This document shows, one piece after another, positions 51,984 through 59,218 of a stretch of DNA of 64,000 nucleotides. Each line of letters opens with the position of its first letter. The first letter of the stretch is position 1. The translations under genes were made by a program, and so were the position numbers. The notes beneath the pieces are model-generated. The model saw only the letters and a program-made list of their open reading frames with translations, had not been told where the DNA came from and searched no databases. The stretch is taken from assembly GCA_044226395.1 (NCBI GenBank), contig JBGAHD010000003.1:744001-808000 (forward strand), written 5' to 3'. This DNA is from JBGAHD01 sp044226395 (GTDB taxonomy: Bacteria; Pseudomonadota; Gammaproteobacteria; Xanthomonadales; Ahniellaceae).

Positions 51984-52427
51984 TCACTGACGCAGGCGCG
52001 CCAGATTCTCATCGAGGTTGGCGCGCAGGGCCGCGAGCGCGGCGCGCGCGTCGTCATCGCGCATTTCCAAACGCGCGATGCGGTAATGCGCGAAATTGCG
52101 CACCAGCGGATCCTGCGTGCGCGTCAACACGTCGCGATAGATCGCCAGCACCTCGTCGGGCTTGCCGTCGCGACGCGTCGCGCGTTCGAGCGCGCGCAGA
52201 TTGATCACGGTCGCCATCGCGGGGTCCTGCGCGATCACGCGGGCCAGCGCGCCGCGTCGCGCCATGGCGCCACGGCGATGGCCGACATCGCGCGCCGCGG
52301 GCGTGGCGTTGACGCGTGCCGATGGCGTCGGCGCGGACGTGTCCGCGGCCGTGGCCATGGCGGCGAGGCTCAGACTCAGGCCGGCGCCCAGCGCGACGGC
52401 GGATATCACGACGTGCAGCGGTTTCAT
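51984..52427 (-). CDS. Small secreted protein of unknown function
   Basis: 147 residues with a signal peptide (MKPLHVVISAVALGAGLSLS, cleavage near TAA). The mature protein is Ala/Arg-rich and helical, with one TPR-like helical pair (LRALERATRRDGKPDEVLAIYRDVL, HYRIARLEMRDDDARAALAALRANLD). I cannot assign a family. The longer frame upstream has no signal-peptide-like N terminus, which supports 52427 as the start. Convergent with mazG and divergent from the DUF962 gene. Confidence 0.6.
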   Translation of the reverse strand: MKPLHVVISAVALGAGLSLSLAAMATAADTSAPTPSARVNATPAARDVGHRRGAMARRGALARVIAQDPAMATVINLRALERATRRDGKPDEVLAIYRDVLTRTQDPLVRNFAHYRIARLEMRDDDARAALAALRANLDENLARLRQ

Positions 52428-52548
52428 GCGATCACCCTGTTTGGCGAAAGGCCTTTTCAGGCCGGCCAGCAAGACAACGCTCCGGCCCCGGCGCGGTTGA
52501 CTTGAGTCCGCGCGCCGTCGGGCGCACCATGTCGGCACTGGAGGGCCC

Positions 52549-52878
52549 ATGAACACACCCACCGTTCCCAGCGAGCCGCGCCGCTTCGCCAGCTTTCGCG
52601 AGTTCTATCCCTATTACTTGAGCGAGCACGCCGATCTGACCTGTCGACGCCTGCATTATCTCGGCAGCACGCTCGGTTTGATTTGCCTGGGACTGGCCGT
52701 CTTCACGCGCAATCCCTGGTGGCTGCTGACCGCGCTGATCGCGGGCTATGCCTGCGCGTGGATCGGACATTTCTTCTTCGAGAAAAATCGCCCGGCCACG
52801 TTTCTCTATCCCTTCTACAGCTTCGCCGGCGATTGGGTGATGTACGCCGACATGTTGCGCGGGCGCATCCGCTTCTGA
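52549..52878 (+). CDS. DUF962 / Mpo1-like membrane protein
   Basis: 109 residues with the Mpo1-like pattern FREFYPYYLSEHADLTCRRLHYLGS, two membrane segments (about 42-58 and 62-78) and GHFFFEKNRPATFLYPFYSFAGDW. The conserved His residues are the iron ligands in yeast Mpo1, a dioxygenase in alpha-oxidation of 2-hydroxy fatty acids. A similar role in bacteria is untested. GGAGG precedes the ATG. Confidence 0.85.
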   Translation: MNTPTVPSEPRRFASFREFYPYYLSEHADLTCRRLHYLGSTLGLICLGLAVFTRNPWWLLTALIAGYACAWIGHFFFEKNRPATFLYPFYSFAGDWVMYADMLRGRIRF

Positions 52879-52926
52879 CGGGACTCGCGCGCGGCGAGCG
52901 ATTGCTTTCGCCGCGCGCAGTCGTCG

Positions 52927-53202
52927 TCACTCGAAGTTGTCGCGAAACACCTCATCCGGCGGCGCGATGTACACGCGTCGACGTTCGATGCCGCCGGTGA
53001 CTTCGTAGCCGCCGCCCGACATCACCACCGCTGGACCGGTCGCGGCGATGGTCGTGAATGCGGTGAAGTTGCCGCCGTTGATCGTGCCGCCGCCCGCCGC
53101 GACATCGGGCGCGAACATGCCAAACGAGCCGGCGCTGGCCGTGGCCGTGGTGATCGCGGTCGCGAGCATCAGCGCGCGCGCGCTCAAGCGTGGAAGAGTC
53201 AT
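52927..53202 (-). CDS. Small secreted protein with C-terminal VFRDNFE tail
   Basis: 91 residues: signal peptide (to about TASA), a short Gly/Thr/Ala-rich mature segment (GGGTINGGNFTAFTT, GGGYEVTGGIE) and the terminal sequence PPDEVFRDNFE. The tail resembles the F-x-x-G-F-E endings of many secreted proteins in this order and the end of the esterase at 45263. It starts 12 bases after the 344-residue secreted protein ends, so the two form a unit. Function unknown. Confidence 0.6.
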   Translation of the reverse strand: MTLPRLSARALMLATAITTATASAGSFGMFAPDVAAGGGTINGGNFTAFTTIAATGPAVVMSGGGYEVTGGIERRRVYIAPPDEVFRDNFE

Positions 53203-53214
53203 GGTCGTCGCGCC

Positions 53215-54249
53215 TCAATTGACGTCGGCGCAGATGGCGTAGACCGTCAGCGTCGCCGGATTGGTGGCGCAGCCATAATTGGACGGCTTGACCACGGTGG
53301 CCCACCACCCCGAGGTCGGGTTGACGTTGCGTGGATAGCTCGATGTGATGAACGCGCCATAGCAACCGGCGTCGGCGCCACCGCCGATCGCGACCTTGCC
53401 GATCGGGCAGCGGGCCTCGACTTCGCCGGTGCCGGTGCCATTGGTGCCGCCGTAGAACGTATCCGTGGCGGTGACCAGTTGATAGTTGCGCACGACTCCG
53501 GCCGGGGCCGTGTCGTCGGCTTCGCAAGTGACCGTGCCATCGGCGGCGATTGCGCGAATCGAAGAGCCCACATCGCACGTGGCCGACACACGTCGCTGAA
53601 TCTGCTGCGTATCCACCGACACGATCACCGAGCCCGAAAGGCCGCCGCCGGCCATGCCCGTGCCGGGCAGCACCGAAGTGATGTCGCCGCCCGAGTTGTC
53701 GTCAGTCTCGCACGTCACCGTGCCGTCCGCCGCGATCTCGCGGATCGCGCTGCCCACGGCGCAAGTGGCGGCCACGCGCCGTTGCACGGCGGCGGTGTTG
53801 ATCTGCTCGGCGCCGACGCTGCCGGCCTTCACGCTCAGCGCGTGCAAGGCATAGGGCGAGGCGGTGATCGATTGTCGCGGCGATAGGTATATGTAGCCGC
53901 CGGTGTCGGCGCCATCGCGCACGCGCAGCGCCAGCCAGTATTGCTGTCCGGCTTCGAACGGCACGCTGGTGAAATCCAGCGGCAGCGAGAACAGGCCCTC
54001 GGTCACGGCGGTGTCGTCGACCGTGACCGTCGCGAGCGGGCTGCCGCCCACTTCGGCGTCGTAAAGCTCAACTTCGAAATCGTAAAGGGCATTCGCGGGC
54101 ACGCCCGAGGCGCGCAGCTCGCCCTGGTAAGTGAACGTCGAACCCACGGGCGCGGCCGCGGCGCCGGTGGCGGCCAACAGCGCGGCGACGAGCAGCGCCA
54201 ACGTATGGCGCCGAGCGGTGGGGCGACGAGATTGCGTGAGCATGGACAT
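53215..54249 (-). CDS. Secreted beta-rich protein with duplicated Cys-containing segment
   Basis: 344 residues. GGAGAA lies before the ATG at 54249. A signal peptide (cleavage near AAA/APV) precedes an N-terminal domain of a type frequent in uncharacterised surface proteins (GSTFTYQGELRASGVPANAL, YLSPRQSITASPYALHALSV). Two copies of a roughly 28-residue segment follow (QRRVAATCAVGSAIREIAAD and QRRVSATCDVGSSIRAIAAD, each ending GTVTCE), then a C-terminal domain with paired Cys. No enzyme motif is visible. It is divergent from the ECF sigma/kinase module at 54399, which may regulate it (inference). Confidence 0.65.
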   Translation of the reverse strand: MSMLTQSRRPTARRHTLALLVAALLAATGAAAAPVGSTFTYQGELRASGVPANALYDFEVELYDAEVGGSPLATVTVDDTAVTEGLFSLPLDFTSVPFEAGQQYWLALRVRDGADTGGYIYLSPRQSITASPYALHALSVKAGSVGAEQINTAAVQRRVAATCAVGSAIREIAADGTVTCETDDNSGGDITSVLPGTGMAGGGLSGSVIVSVDTQQIQRRVSATCDVGSSIRAIAADGTVTCEADDTAPAGVVRNYQLVTATDTFYGGTNGTGTGEVEARCPIGKVAIGGGADAGCYGAFITSSYPRNVNPTSGWWATVVKPSNYGCATNPATLTVYAICADVN

Positions 54250-54398
54250 GACGTTCTCCGGGCAGACAAGGGGCGGGGGCGGGCGTAAGATGGCGCGGTC
54301 GTCCAGCGACACTGACCGATGCCTGCGCGATACCCCCTCGACCGAAGTAATCGCAACCCGGACGCGTCGTCCCTCATGCGTTCGCGCGAGCGCGCGCC

Positions 54399-54953
54399 AT
54401 GAGCACGACCGCCGCGATGACCGATCTGCCGCGCTTGTGGCGCGATGTCGATTCACCCACGCGCGCCGCGCTCGACGCCGAGGTCTACGCCACGCTCAAG
54501 CGCATGGCGCGCGGACGACTCGCCGGCGGCGGTCCGGCGACCTTGAATCCCACGGCCCTCGTGCACGAAGCGGTGGCGCGTCTGCTCGGCGGTGGCGCCG
54601 ATGCCAGTTCGCGCGCGCACTTCTACGCGCTCGCGGCCTTGCAGATGCGCGCGGTGCTGGTCGATCACGCGCGACGCCGTCATGCCGACAAGCGCGGCGG
54701 CGGCGCGGTGCAAGTGACGCTCGATGACGAGGCTCTGGTCGGCGCCACGGGCGGCGAGGATTTTCTCGATCTGCACGAGGCGCTCGACGTGCTCGCGCGC
54801 GAGGACGCGCGTTGCGCGCGCGCGGTCGAGCTGACCTATTTCGGCGGACTCAACGCGCAAGAGCTCGCCGCCGTGCTCGAGGTCTCCGTGGCCACGGTCG
54901 AGCGCGATCTGAATTTCGGCCGCGCCTGGTTGCGTCGGAACCTGGGCCGGTGA
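54399..54953 (+). CDS. ECF-type RNA polymerase sigma factor (TIGR02999-like, kinase-associated)
   Basis: 184 residues with sigma region 2 (LDAEVYATLKRMARGRLAG, ALVHEAVARLLGG, HFYALAALQMRAVLVDHARRR) and region 4 (LTYFGGLNAQELAAVLEVSVATVERDLNFGRAWL). This subgroup usually has no anti-sigma factor and is encoded with Ser/Thr kinases. Here the kinase gene starts inside its stop codon (GTGA overlap), so the kinase probably controls sigma activity by phosphorylation. An in-frame ATG at 54417 is an alternative start. Confidence 0.9.
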   Translation: MSTTAAMTDLPRLWRDVDSPTRAALDAEVYATLKRMARGRLAGGGPATLNPTALVHEAVARLLGGGADASSRAHFYALAALQMRAVLVDHARRRHADKRGGGAVQVTLDDEALVGATGGEDFLDLHEALDVLAREDARCARAVELTYFGGLNAQELAAVLEVSVATVERDLNFGRAWLRRNLGR

Positions 54954-57745
54954 GCTTCGCGCGGCTGCGGGCCTTGTTCGAGCGCGCGCAAGGCCTCGAT
55001 CGGGCCGCGCGCGAGGCCCTGTTCGCTCAAGAGAACGTCGACGCCAGTCTGCGCGCCGAACTCGAAGCCCTGCTCGCCGTCACCGACGAATCGCGCGACA
55101 CCGCCGATCCGATCGCCGCGCGCATTCAACGCGCCGCGGTCGAAGCCGTCGGTCACGTCGGGCCCGAGCGCTTCGGTCCGTATCGCATTCTCGGCACGCT
55201 CGGCGAAGGCGGCATGGGCACGGTGCTGCTGGGCGAGCGCGCCGACGGCGAATTCGAGATGAAGGTCGCGATCAAGTTGATCCGCGGCCACGCCAGCGCG
55301 CAGGCGCGCGAACGCTTTCGGCGCGAACGGCAACTGCTCGCCGCGCTCGATCACCCGCACATCGCCGCGTTGATCGACGGTGGCACCACCGAGACCGGCG
55401 AGCCGTATCTGGTGATGCCCTATGTCGAGGGCGAAACCTTGCCCGCGTGGCTCGAGCGCGCCGCGCCGCGCTTGACCGAACGCCTGGATCTGTTCGTCGC
55501 GCTGTGCGACGCGGTCGCGCACGCGCATCAGCATTTGATCGTGCATCGCGATTTGAAACCTTCCAATATCATGGTGCGTCGCGATGGCGTGCCGGTGCTG
55601 CTGGACTTCGGCATCGCGAAGTTGCTCGATCCCGTCGCGGGCGAAGCCGAAACCGGTTCGCGCGTGATGACGCCGGCTTATGCCAGCCCCGAGCAACTAC
55701 TCGGTCGACCCGTCACCACAGCGACCGATGTCTTCGGTCTCGGCTTGATCCTTTACGAACTCGTCGCCGGCACCGTGCCCGAGCGCGGCGACGTCGCGCG
55801 CGCCTCGACCGTCGAACTGCCGCCACCGTCGAAGATCGCCGCCACCGCGCAACTGCCCGCGGTGCGCGCGGAAGCGCGACGCCTGCGCGGCGATCTCGAT
55901 CAGATCGTGCGACGCGCCGTGCGCACCGATCCGGCCGCGCGCTATCCGTCGGCGCTCGCGCTCGCGGCCGATGTGCAGGCCTGGCTCGCGGGTCGACCAG
56001 TGCAGGCCGCGGGCACGCATGCGTGGTACGTGTTCTCGCGCTTCGTGCGTCGTCATCGCTACGCGGCGGCGGCGTTGACCTTGGCGCTGGCGGCAGCGGT
56101 CGCGTTCGCCATCGGCCTGGCGCGTCAGCGCGATCGCGCGCTGGCGGCCGAGGCGCGCGCCACGCGCGAGGCGGCGGTGGCCAACGAGACCACGGGCTTT
56201 CTCGTCGATCTGTTTTCCGAACTCGATCCGGAATTGCATCCAGGCCGCAGCCTCAGCGCGCGCGAGTTGCTCGACAGCGGTCGCGAGCGCCTGGCCAAGC
56301 TCAATACCAGCGTCGACGTGCGCGCGCGTCTGGAACGCAGCCTCGGCTGGATCTACGCCAACGCTGGCGAGCCGACGCCCGCCATCGATCTGCTCGAATC
56401 GGCACGCGCGCTCGATCGCGACAGCGGCCCCGCCGACGATCGCGTGCGCGCCGACACCGCGCTGTCGCGCGTCTACTATCAGCTCAAGCGCCTGCCCGAA
56501 GCTCTCGACGCCGCCAAGCGCGCGGTCGCCCTGGCCGAAAGCGCGAACCCACCCGACGACGCGCAGATCGGCCGCGCCTTGTTGAATCGCGGCGTGGCCG
56601 AACAATCGCTCGCGCAATTCGACGCCGCCGCCGCCACCTTCGCGCGCGCGCAGACCTTGTTCGAACGCGCTGGCGCCACGCTCGAATTGACCTCGGTGAT
56701 CCACAACCTCGGCTGGCTGGCCGAGGAGCGCGGCGACGACGCGGCTTCGCTCGCGTTCTACGAGGACGCCTATCGTCGCAAGCTCGCGCTGCTCGGCCCC
56801 GACCATCCCAAGACGCTGGCCTCGCTGCACGGACGCAGCAAGGCGCTGGCGAGCCTGGGTCGACAGGCCGAAGCGATCGCCGTGCTGCGCGAACTGCTCG
56901 AGCGCAGCATCCGCGTGCATGGCGCCGAAACCTTGGTGGTGGAGAACGCGCTCAACGATCTCGGTTCGGCGCTGCAAGATTTTGGCGCCTACGACGAAGC
57001 GCAATCGTTCTACGAACGCGCCCTGGTCGTCGCGCGCAAGCTCGAAGCCGAAACGGGCGGCGGCCTCGAGGCCAATGTCGTCAACAACCTCGCGACCTTG
57101 CTCGAGGATCGCGGCGATCTGGTCGCCGCCGAGCGTCACTATCGCCGCTCGCGCGAGGTACGCCAGCAGGTGTTTCCGGCCGGTCATCCCAGTCGCGCCG
57201 TGCCCGCGCACAATCTCGCGCGACTGCTGATCGGCCTGGGTCGCCTCGACGAAGCACAAGTCTTTGCCGAGGAAGCGCACGCGCTGCGCAGCACCGCGTT
57301 GCGACCCAATCACGCGCTGACCTTGAACACCGAGATCGTGCTCGCGCAGTTGGCGCTGGCGCGCGATGACGAAGCGGGCGCGCTGCGCTGGTTGACGCCG
57401 ATCGAAGCCGCGATCGCTCGCGACACCACCTTGCCCGCGACGCTGCGCGCCGCCGCGCACGAACTGCGCGCGCGCCTGGCGCAGCGGCACGGCCAGACCG
57501 ACGCGCGCATCGCCGAATGGCGCCACGTCGAAACCGATCTGCTTCAGATGTTTCCCACCGCGCATCCGCGGATGGCGCAAGCGCGGCTGGGCTTGGCCGA
57601 GGCCTTGCTCGCGGCCGGCGATCGCGCCGGCGCGACTGATCTCGCGCAAGGCGCCGCGCCAATCCTGCGCGCGCAACTCGTGCCGCAATCACCGACCCTC
57701 GCGCGCCTGGCCGCGCTCGAGCGCGCGTTGCGCGCCGGTCGCTAG
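54950..57745 (+). CDS. Membrane-anchored Ser/Thr protein kinase with C-terminal TPR sensor domain
   Basis: 931 residues, GTG start coupled to the sigma gene. The N-terminal 70 residues are helical; the kinase domain (about 74-350) has the Gly loop GTLGEGGMGTVLLG, ATP Lys109 (VAIKLI), catalytic Asp201 (VHRDLKPSN) and DFG Asp219. A single membrane segment follows (about 371-390), then about 540 residues of tetratricopeptide repeats outside the membrane (for example SRVYYQLKRLPEALDAAKRA, AYDEAQSFYERALVVARKLE). The TPR part may sense peptides or envelope proteins and relay to the sigma factor. Confidence 0.93.
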   Translation: MSFARLRALFERAQGLDRAAREALFAQENVDASLRAELEALLAVTDESRDTADPIAARIQRAAVEAVGHVGPERFGPYRILGTLGEGGMGTVLLGERADGEFEMKVAIKLIRGHASAQARERFRRERQLLAALDHPHIAALIDGGTTETGEPYLVMPYVEGETLPAWLERAAPRLTERLDLFVALCDAVAHAHQHLIVHRDLKPSNIMVRRDGVPVLLDFGIAKLLDPVAGEAETGSRVMTPAYASPEQLLGRPVTTATDVFGLGLILYELVAGTVPERGDVARASTVELPPPSKIAATAQLPAVRAEARRLRGDLDQIVRRAVRTDPAARYPSALALAADVQAWLAGRPVQAAGTHAWYVFSRFVRRHRYAAAALTLALAAAVAFAIGLARQRDRALAAEARATREAAVANETTGFLVDLFSELDPELHPGRSLSARELLDSGRERLAKLNTSVDVRARLERSLGWIYANAGEPTPAIDLLESARALDRDSGPADDRVRADTALSRVYYQLKRLPEALDAAKRAVALAESANPPDDAQIGRALLNRGVAEQSLAQFDAAAATFARAQTLFERAGATLELTSVIHNLGWLAEERGDDAASLAFYEDAYRRKLALLGPDHPKTLASLHGRSKALASLGRQAEAIAVLRELLERSIRVHGAETLVVENALNDLGSALQDFGAYDEAQSFYERALVVARKLEAETGGGLEANVVNNLATLLEDRGDLVAAERHYRRSREVRQQVFPAGHPSRAVPAHNLARLLIGLGRLDEAQVFAEEAHALRSTALRPNHALTLNTEIVLAQLALARDDEAGALRWLTPIEAAIARDTTLPATLRAAAHELRARLAQRHGQTDARIAEWRHVETDLLQMFPTAHPRMAQARLGLAEALLAAGDRAGATDLAQGAAPILRAQLVPQSPTLARLAALERALRAGR

Positions 57746-57750
57746 TCACC

Positions 57751-58152
57751 TCAACGCGCGGGGCGGTCGTCGTCGTCGCGGTGGCGTCGGTCGTCGTCCC
57801 GGCGTGAGTGACCTTCGTCGTCCTCGCGCGGATGCCTGTCGTAATCGTCCTCGCGCGCATGCCAGCGCGCATGCCAGCGCTCGCGCCAACCCGGATGGTG
57901 GTGCCAATGCCGCGCGTGCGCGCCGCGACCGAAACCGCCGAACAGAATGCGCGACAACAGCAACAAGCCCAGCGCCTGCCAATAGCCAATCGCGCGCGCG
58001 CCGTCGAACAGCGCCGGCATCAACCAATTCCATAACCACATCACGATGGCGCCGAACACCGCCAGACCGATGATCACCAGCGGCAACAGGAACAGAAACT
58101 TCCCGCGCCGACGTCGAAACCCGTGATGATGTCCAAACGAACCGCGATGCAT
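57751..58152 (-). CDS. Small membrane protein with His/Arg/Asp-rich tail, paired with ECF sigma
   Basis: 133 residues. A basic N terminus (MHRGSFGHHHGFRRRRGK), a membrane segment (about 19-42, FLFLLPLVIIGLAVFGAIVMWL), a second hydrophobic stretch (YWQALGLLLLSRILFGG) and a tail of His, Arg and Asp (HARHWHHHPGW, then repeated RRDDD/HRDDDD blocks). It starts 8 bases after the sigma factor gene stops. The arrangement suggests a metal-responsive membrane partner, perhaps an anti-sigma-like protein, but I do not recognise a defined anti-sigma domain. Confidence 0.65.
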   Translation of the reverse strand: MHRGSFGHHHGFRRRRGKFLFLLPLVIIGLAVFGAIVMWLWNWLMPALFDGARAIGYWQALGLLLLSRILFGGFGRGAHARHWHHHPGWRERWHARWHAREDDYDRHPREDDEGHSRRDDDRRHRDDDDRPAR

Positions 58153-58160
58153 GCGCCACC

Positions 58161-58742
58161 TCACGAAGAAGACTCGTCCAAGAACCCACGCAGCCGCTCG
58201 CGCAGCCGCAACACCGCGTAACGCTTGCGCGCGAGCAGGGTATTCACGCCCACGCCTTGCTGCTCGGCCAGCGCCTTGATGCTCAGGCCTTGCAACTCGT
58301 GACCGACGAAGGCGTCGCGTTGCTCGGCCGGCAAGGTCTCGAGCGCCTCGCGCAAGGCATCGATCAAACGGTCGCGCGTGTACACCGACTCCGGCACGCC
58401 CTCGACCTCGACCAACCACTGCGCCAAGCCGCGCGTCGCATCGCCCTCGTCATCGGCGAAGGCATCGCCGAGCAAGGTTTCCTTCTTCTTGCGATGACGA
58501 TCGATCAGCCGATGCCGCGCCACGCGCAACAACCACGCGCCGGCTTGCTCGATCGGCTCGGGCAGACGACAGGCCTCGACGAAATCGCCGAGCACGTCCT
58601 GCACCAAATCCTCGGCTTCGTCCCAATCACTGAGCCAACGCCGCGCGAACCGCCGCAAGCGATCCCGCTCCCGGCCCACCACCCGCGCGATGCCCTGATT
58701 GCTCTCGCTCATCTGCCCGCGCGTGTCCAGTGCGATGTCCAT
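58161..58742 (-). CDS. ECF-family RNA polymerase sigma factor
   Basis: 193 residues. Region 2 spans about 25-95 (FARRWLSDWDEAEDLVQDVLGDFVEA, AWLLRVARHRLIDRHRKKK) and region 4 about 130-180 (ALETLPAEQRDAFVGHELQGLSIKALAEQQGVGVNTLLARKRYAV). An acidic linker between them (DDEGDATRG) is typical. A later start at 58712 (MSESNQG) is possible. It is encoded with the His-rich membrane protein at 57751-58152. Confidence 0.92.
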   Translation of the reverse strand: MDIALDTRGQMSESNQGIARVVGRERDRLRRFARRWLSDWDEAEDLVQDVLGDFVEACRLPEPIEQAGAWLLRVARHRLIDRHRKKKETLLGDAFADDEGDATRGLAQWLVEVEGVPESVYTRDRLIDALREALETLPAEQRDAFVGHELQGLSIKALAEQQGVGVNTLLARKRYAVLRLRERLRGFLDESSS

Positions 58743-58881
58743 GACCCGAAAGACGGATCAACCCCACAAATATTGTAGACCCCCAAAAATAAATCCAACC
58801 CCCTCCTCCAGTGCGCGCGCGCGCGTAGCGTGGCGCGCGCAGCGCGCTTTTCTTCTTTTTCTTCTACCCCAACGAACACCA

Positions 58882-59027
58882 GTGACGTTTCGACGGCTCG
58901 GGGTGACGGTCCCCTTGTAGGTGGCCAGCGCACAGGGACCGTGCGCCGCGAGGGCTCAAGACAGGGATGTCTTGAGTCCCTCGCCCACCTACAAGGGGCG
59001 GCACCCCGAGCCAAGCGACAACGTCAC
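58882..59027. repeat. 146-bp nested inverted repeat with two internal hairpins (REP-doublet/REPIN-like)
   Basis: Outer arms 58882-58924 and 58985-59027 are imperfectly complementary over about 43 bases (both read GTGACGTT..GGCTCGGGGTG.. and CCCCTTGTAGGTGG inwards). The centre holds hairpin 1 (58928-58946, GCGCAC/GTGCGC) and hairpin 2 (58948-58984, GCGAGGG/CCCTCGC stacked on TCAAGAC/GTCTTGA). Both loops contain AGGGA. The inward TTGTAGG plus hairpin pattern resembles GTAG-type REP sequences placed head to head. Confidence 0.75.
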
Positions 59028-59107
59028 GCAAACCAACCCCACGCCGCCCAGGTCGTCCTCACCGCCAGGTGAGGACCACTCCCACGCTCTCCACCACCAG
59101 ACGCGAA

Positions 59108-59139
59108 CCCACCCCCACCCCAACCAAAACAAAAACCCC
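59108..59139 (-). other. Minus-strand G-run cluster (possible G-quadruplex)
   Basis: The plus strand carries CCC, CCCCC, CCCC and, after 14 bases, CCCC. The minus strand therefore has four G-runs of three to five with two single-base loops and one long loop, just downstream of the protease terminator in the direction of protease transcription. Confidence 0.4.
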
Positions 59140-59153
59140 AAAAAACAAAAACC

Positions 59154-59186
59154 AAAAAAAAAGGGCCCCAGCCAAAGCCAGGGCCC
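59154..59186 (-). terminator. Rho-independent terminator of the M4 protease gene
   Basis: On the minus strand a ten-pair stem (GGGCCCTGGC paired with GCTGGGGCCC-type arm, two wobble pairs) with a short loop is followed directly by nine T residues, 33 bases past the protease stop. Confidence 0.85.
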
Positions 59187-59218
59187 CCATCAACACAAAA
59201 GCTCTCAGCAACTAACCC

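Larger units (their letters stand above)
58743..59218. other. 476-base non-coding region between ECF sigma and protease genes
   Basis: No gene is supported here. The segment is AT-richer than its surroundings and strongly strand-biased near 59100-59162, where the plus strand is almost free of G. It holds a 146-bp nested inverted repeat (58882-59027), a G-run element on the minus strand (59108-59139) and the protease terminator (59154-59186). The sigma gene's promoter should lie in the part nearest 58743, but I see no convincing boxes. Confidence 0.7.

Noticed and set aside
58882..59027. Integron attC site or retron RNA as explanation of the 146-bp palindrome
   Set aside because: attC sites begin with an AAC-ending core and end with a GTT-starting core; here the GTT is on the left and AAC on the right. 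No reverse transcriptase or integrase gene is in the window.
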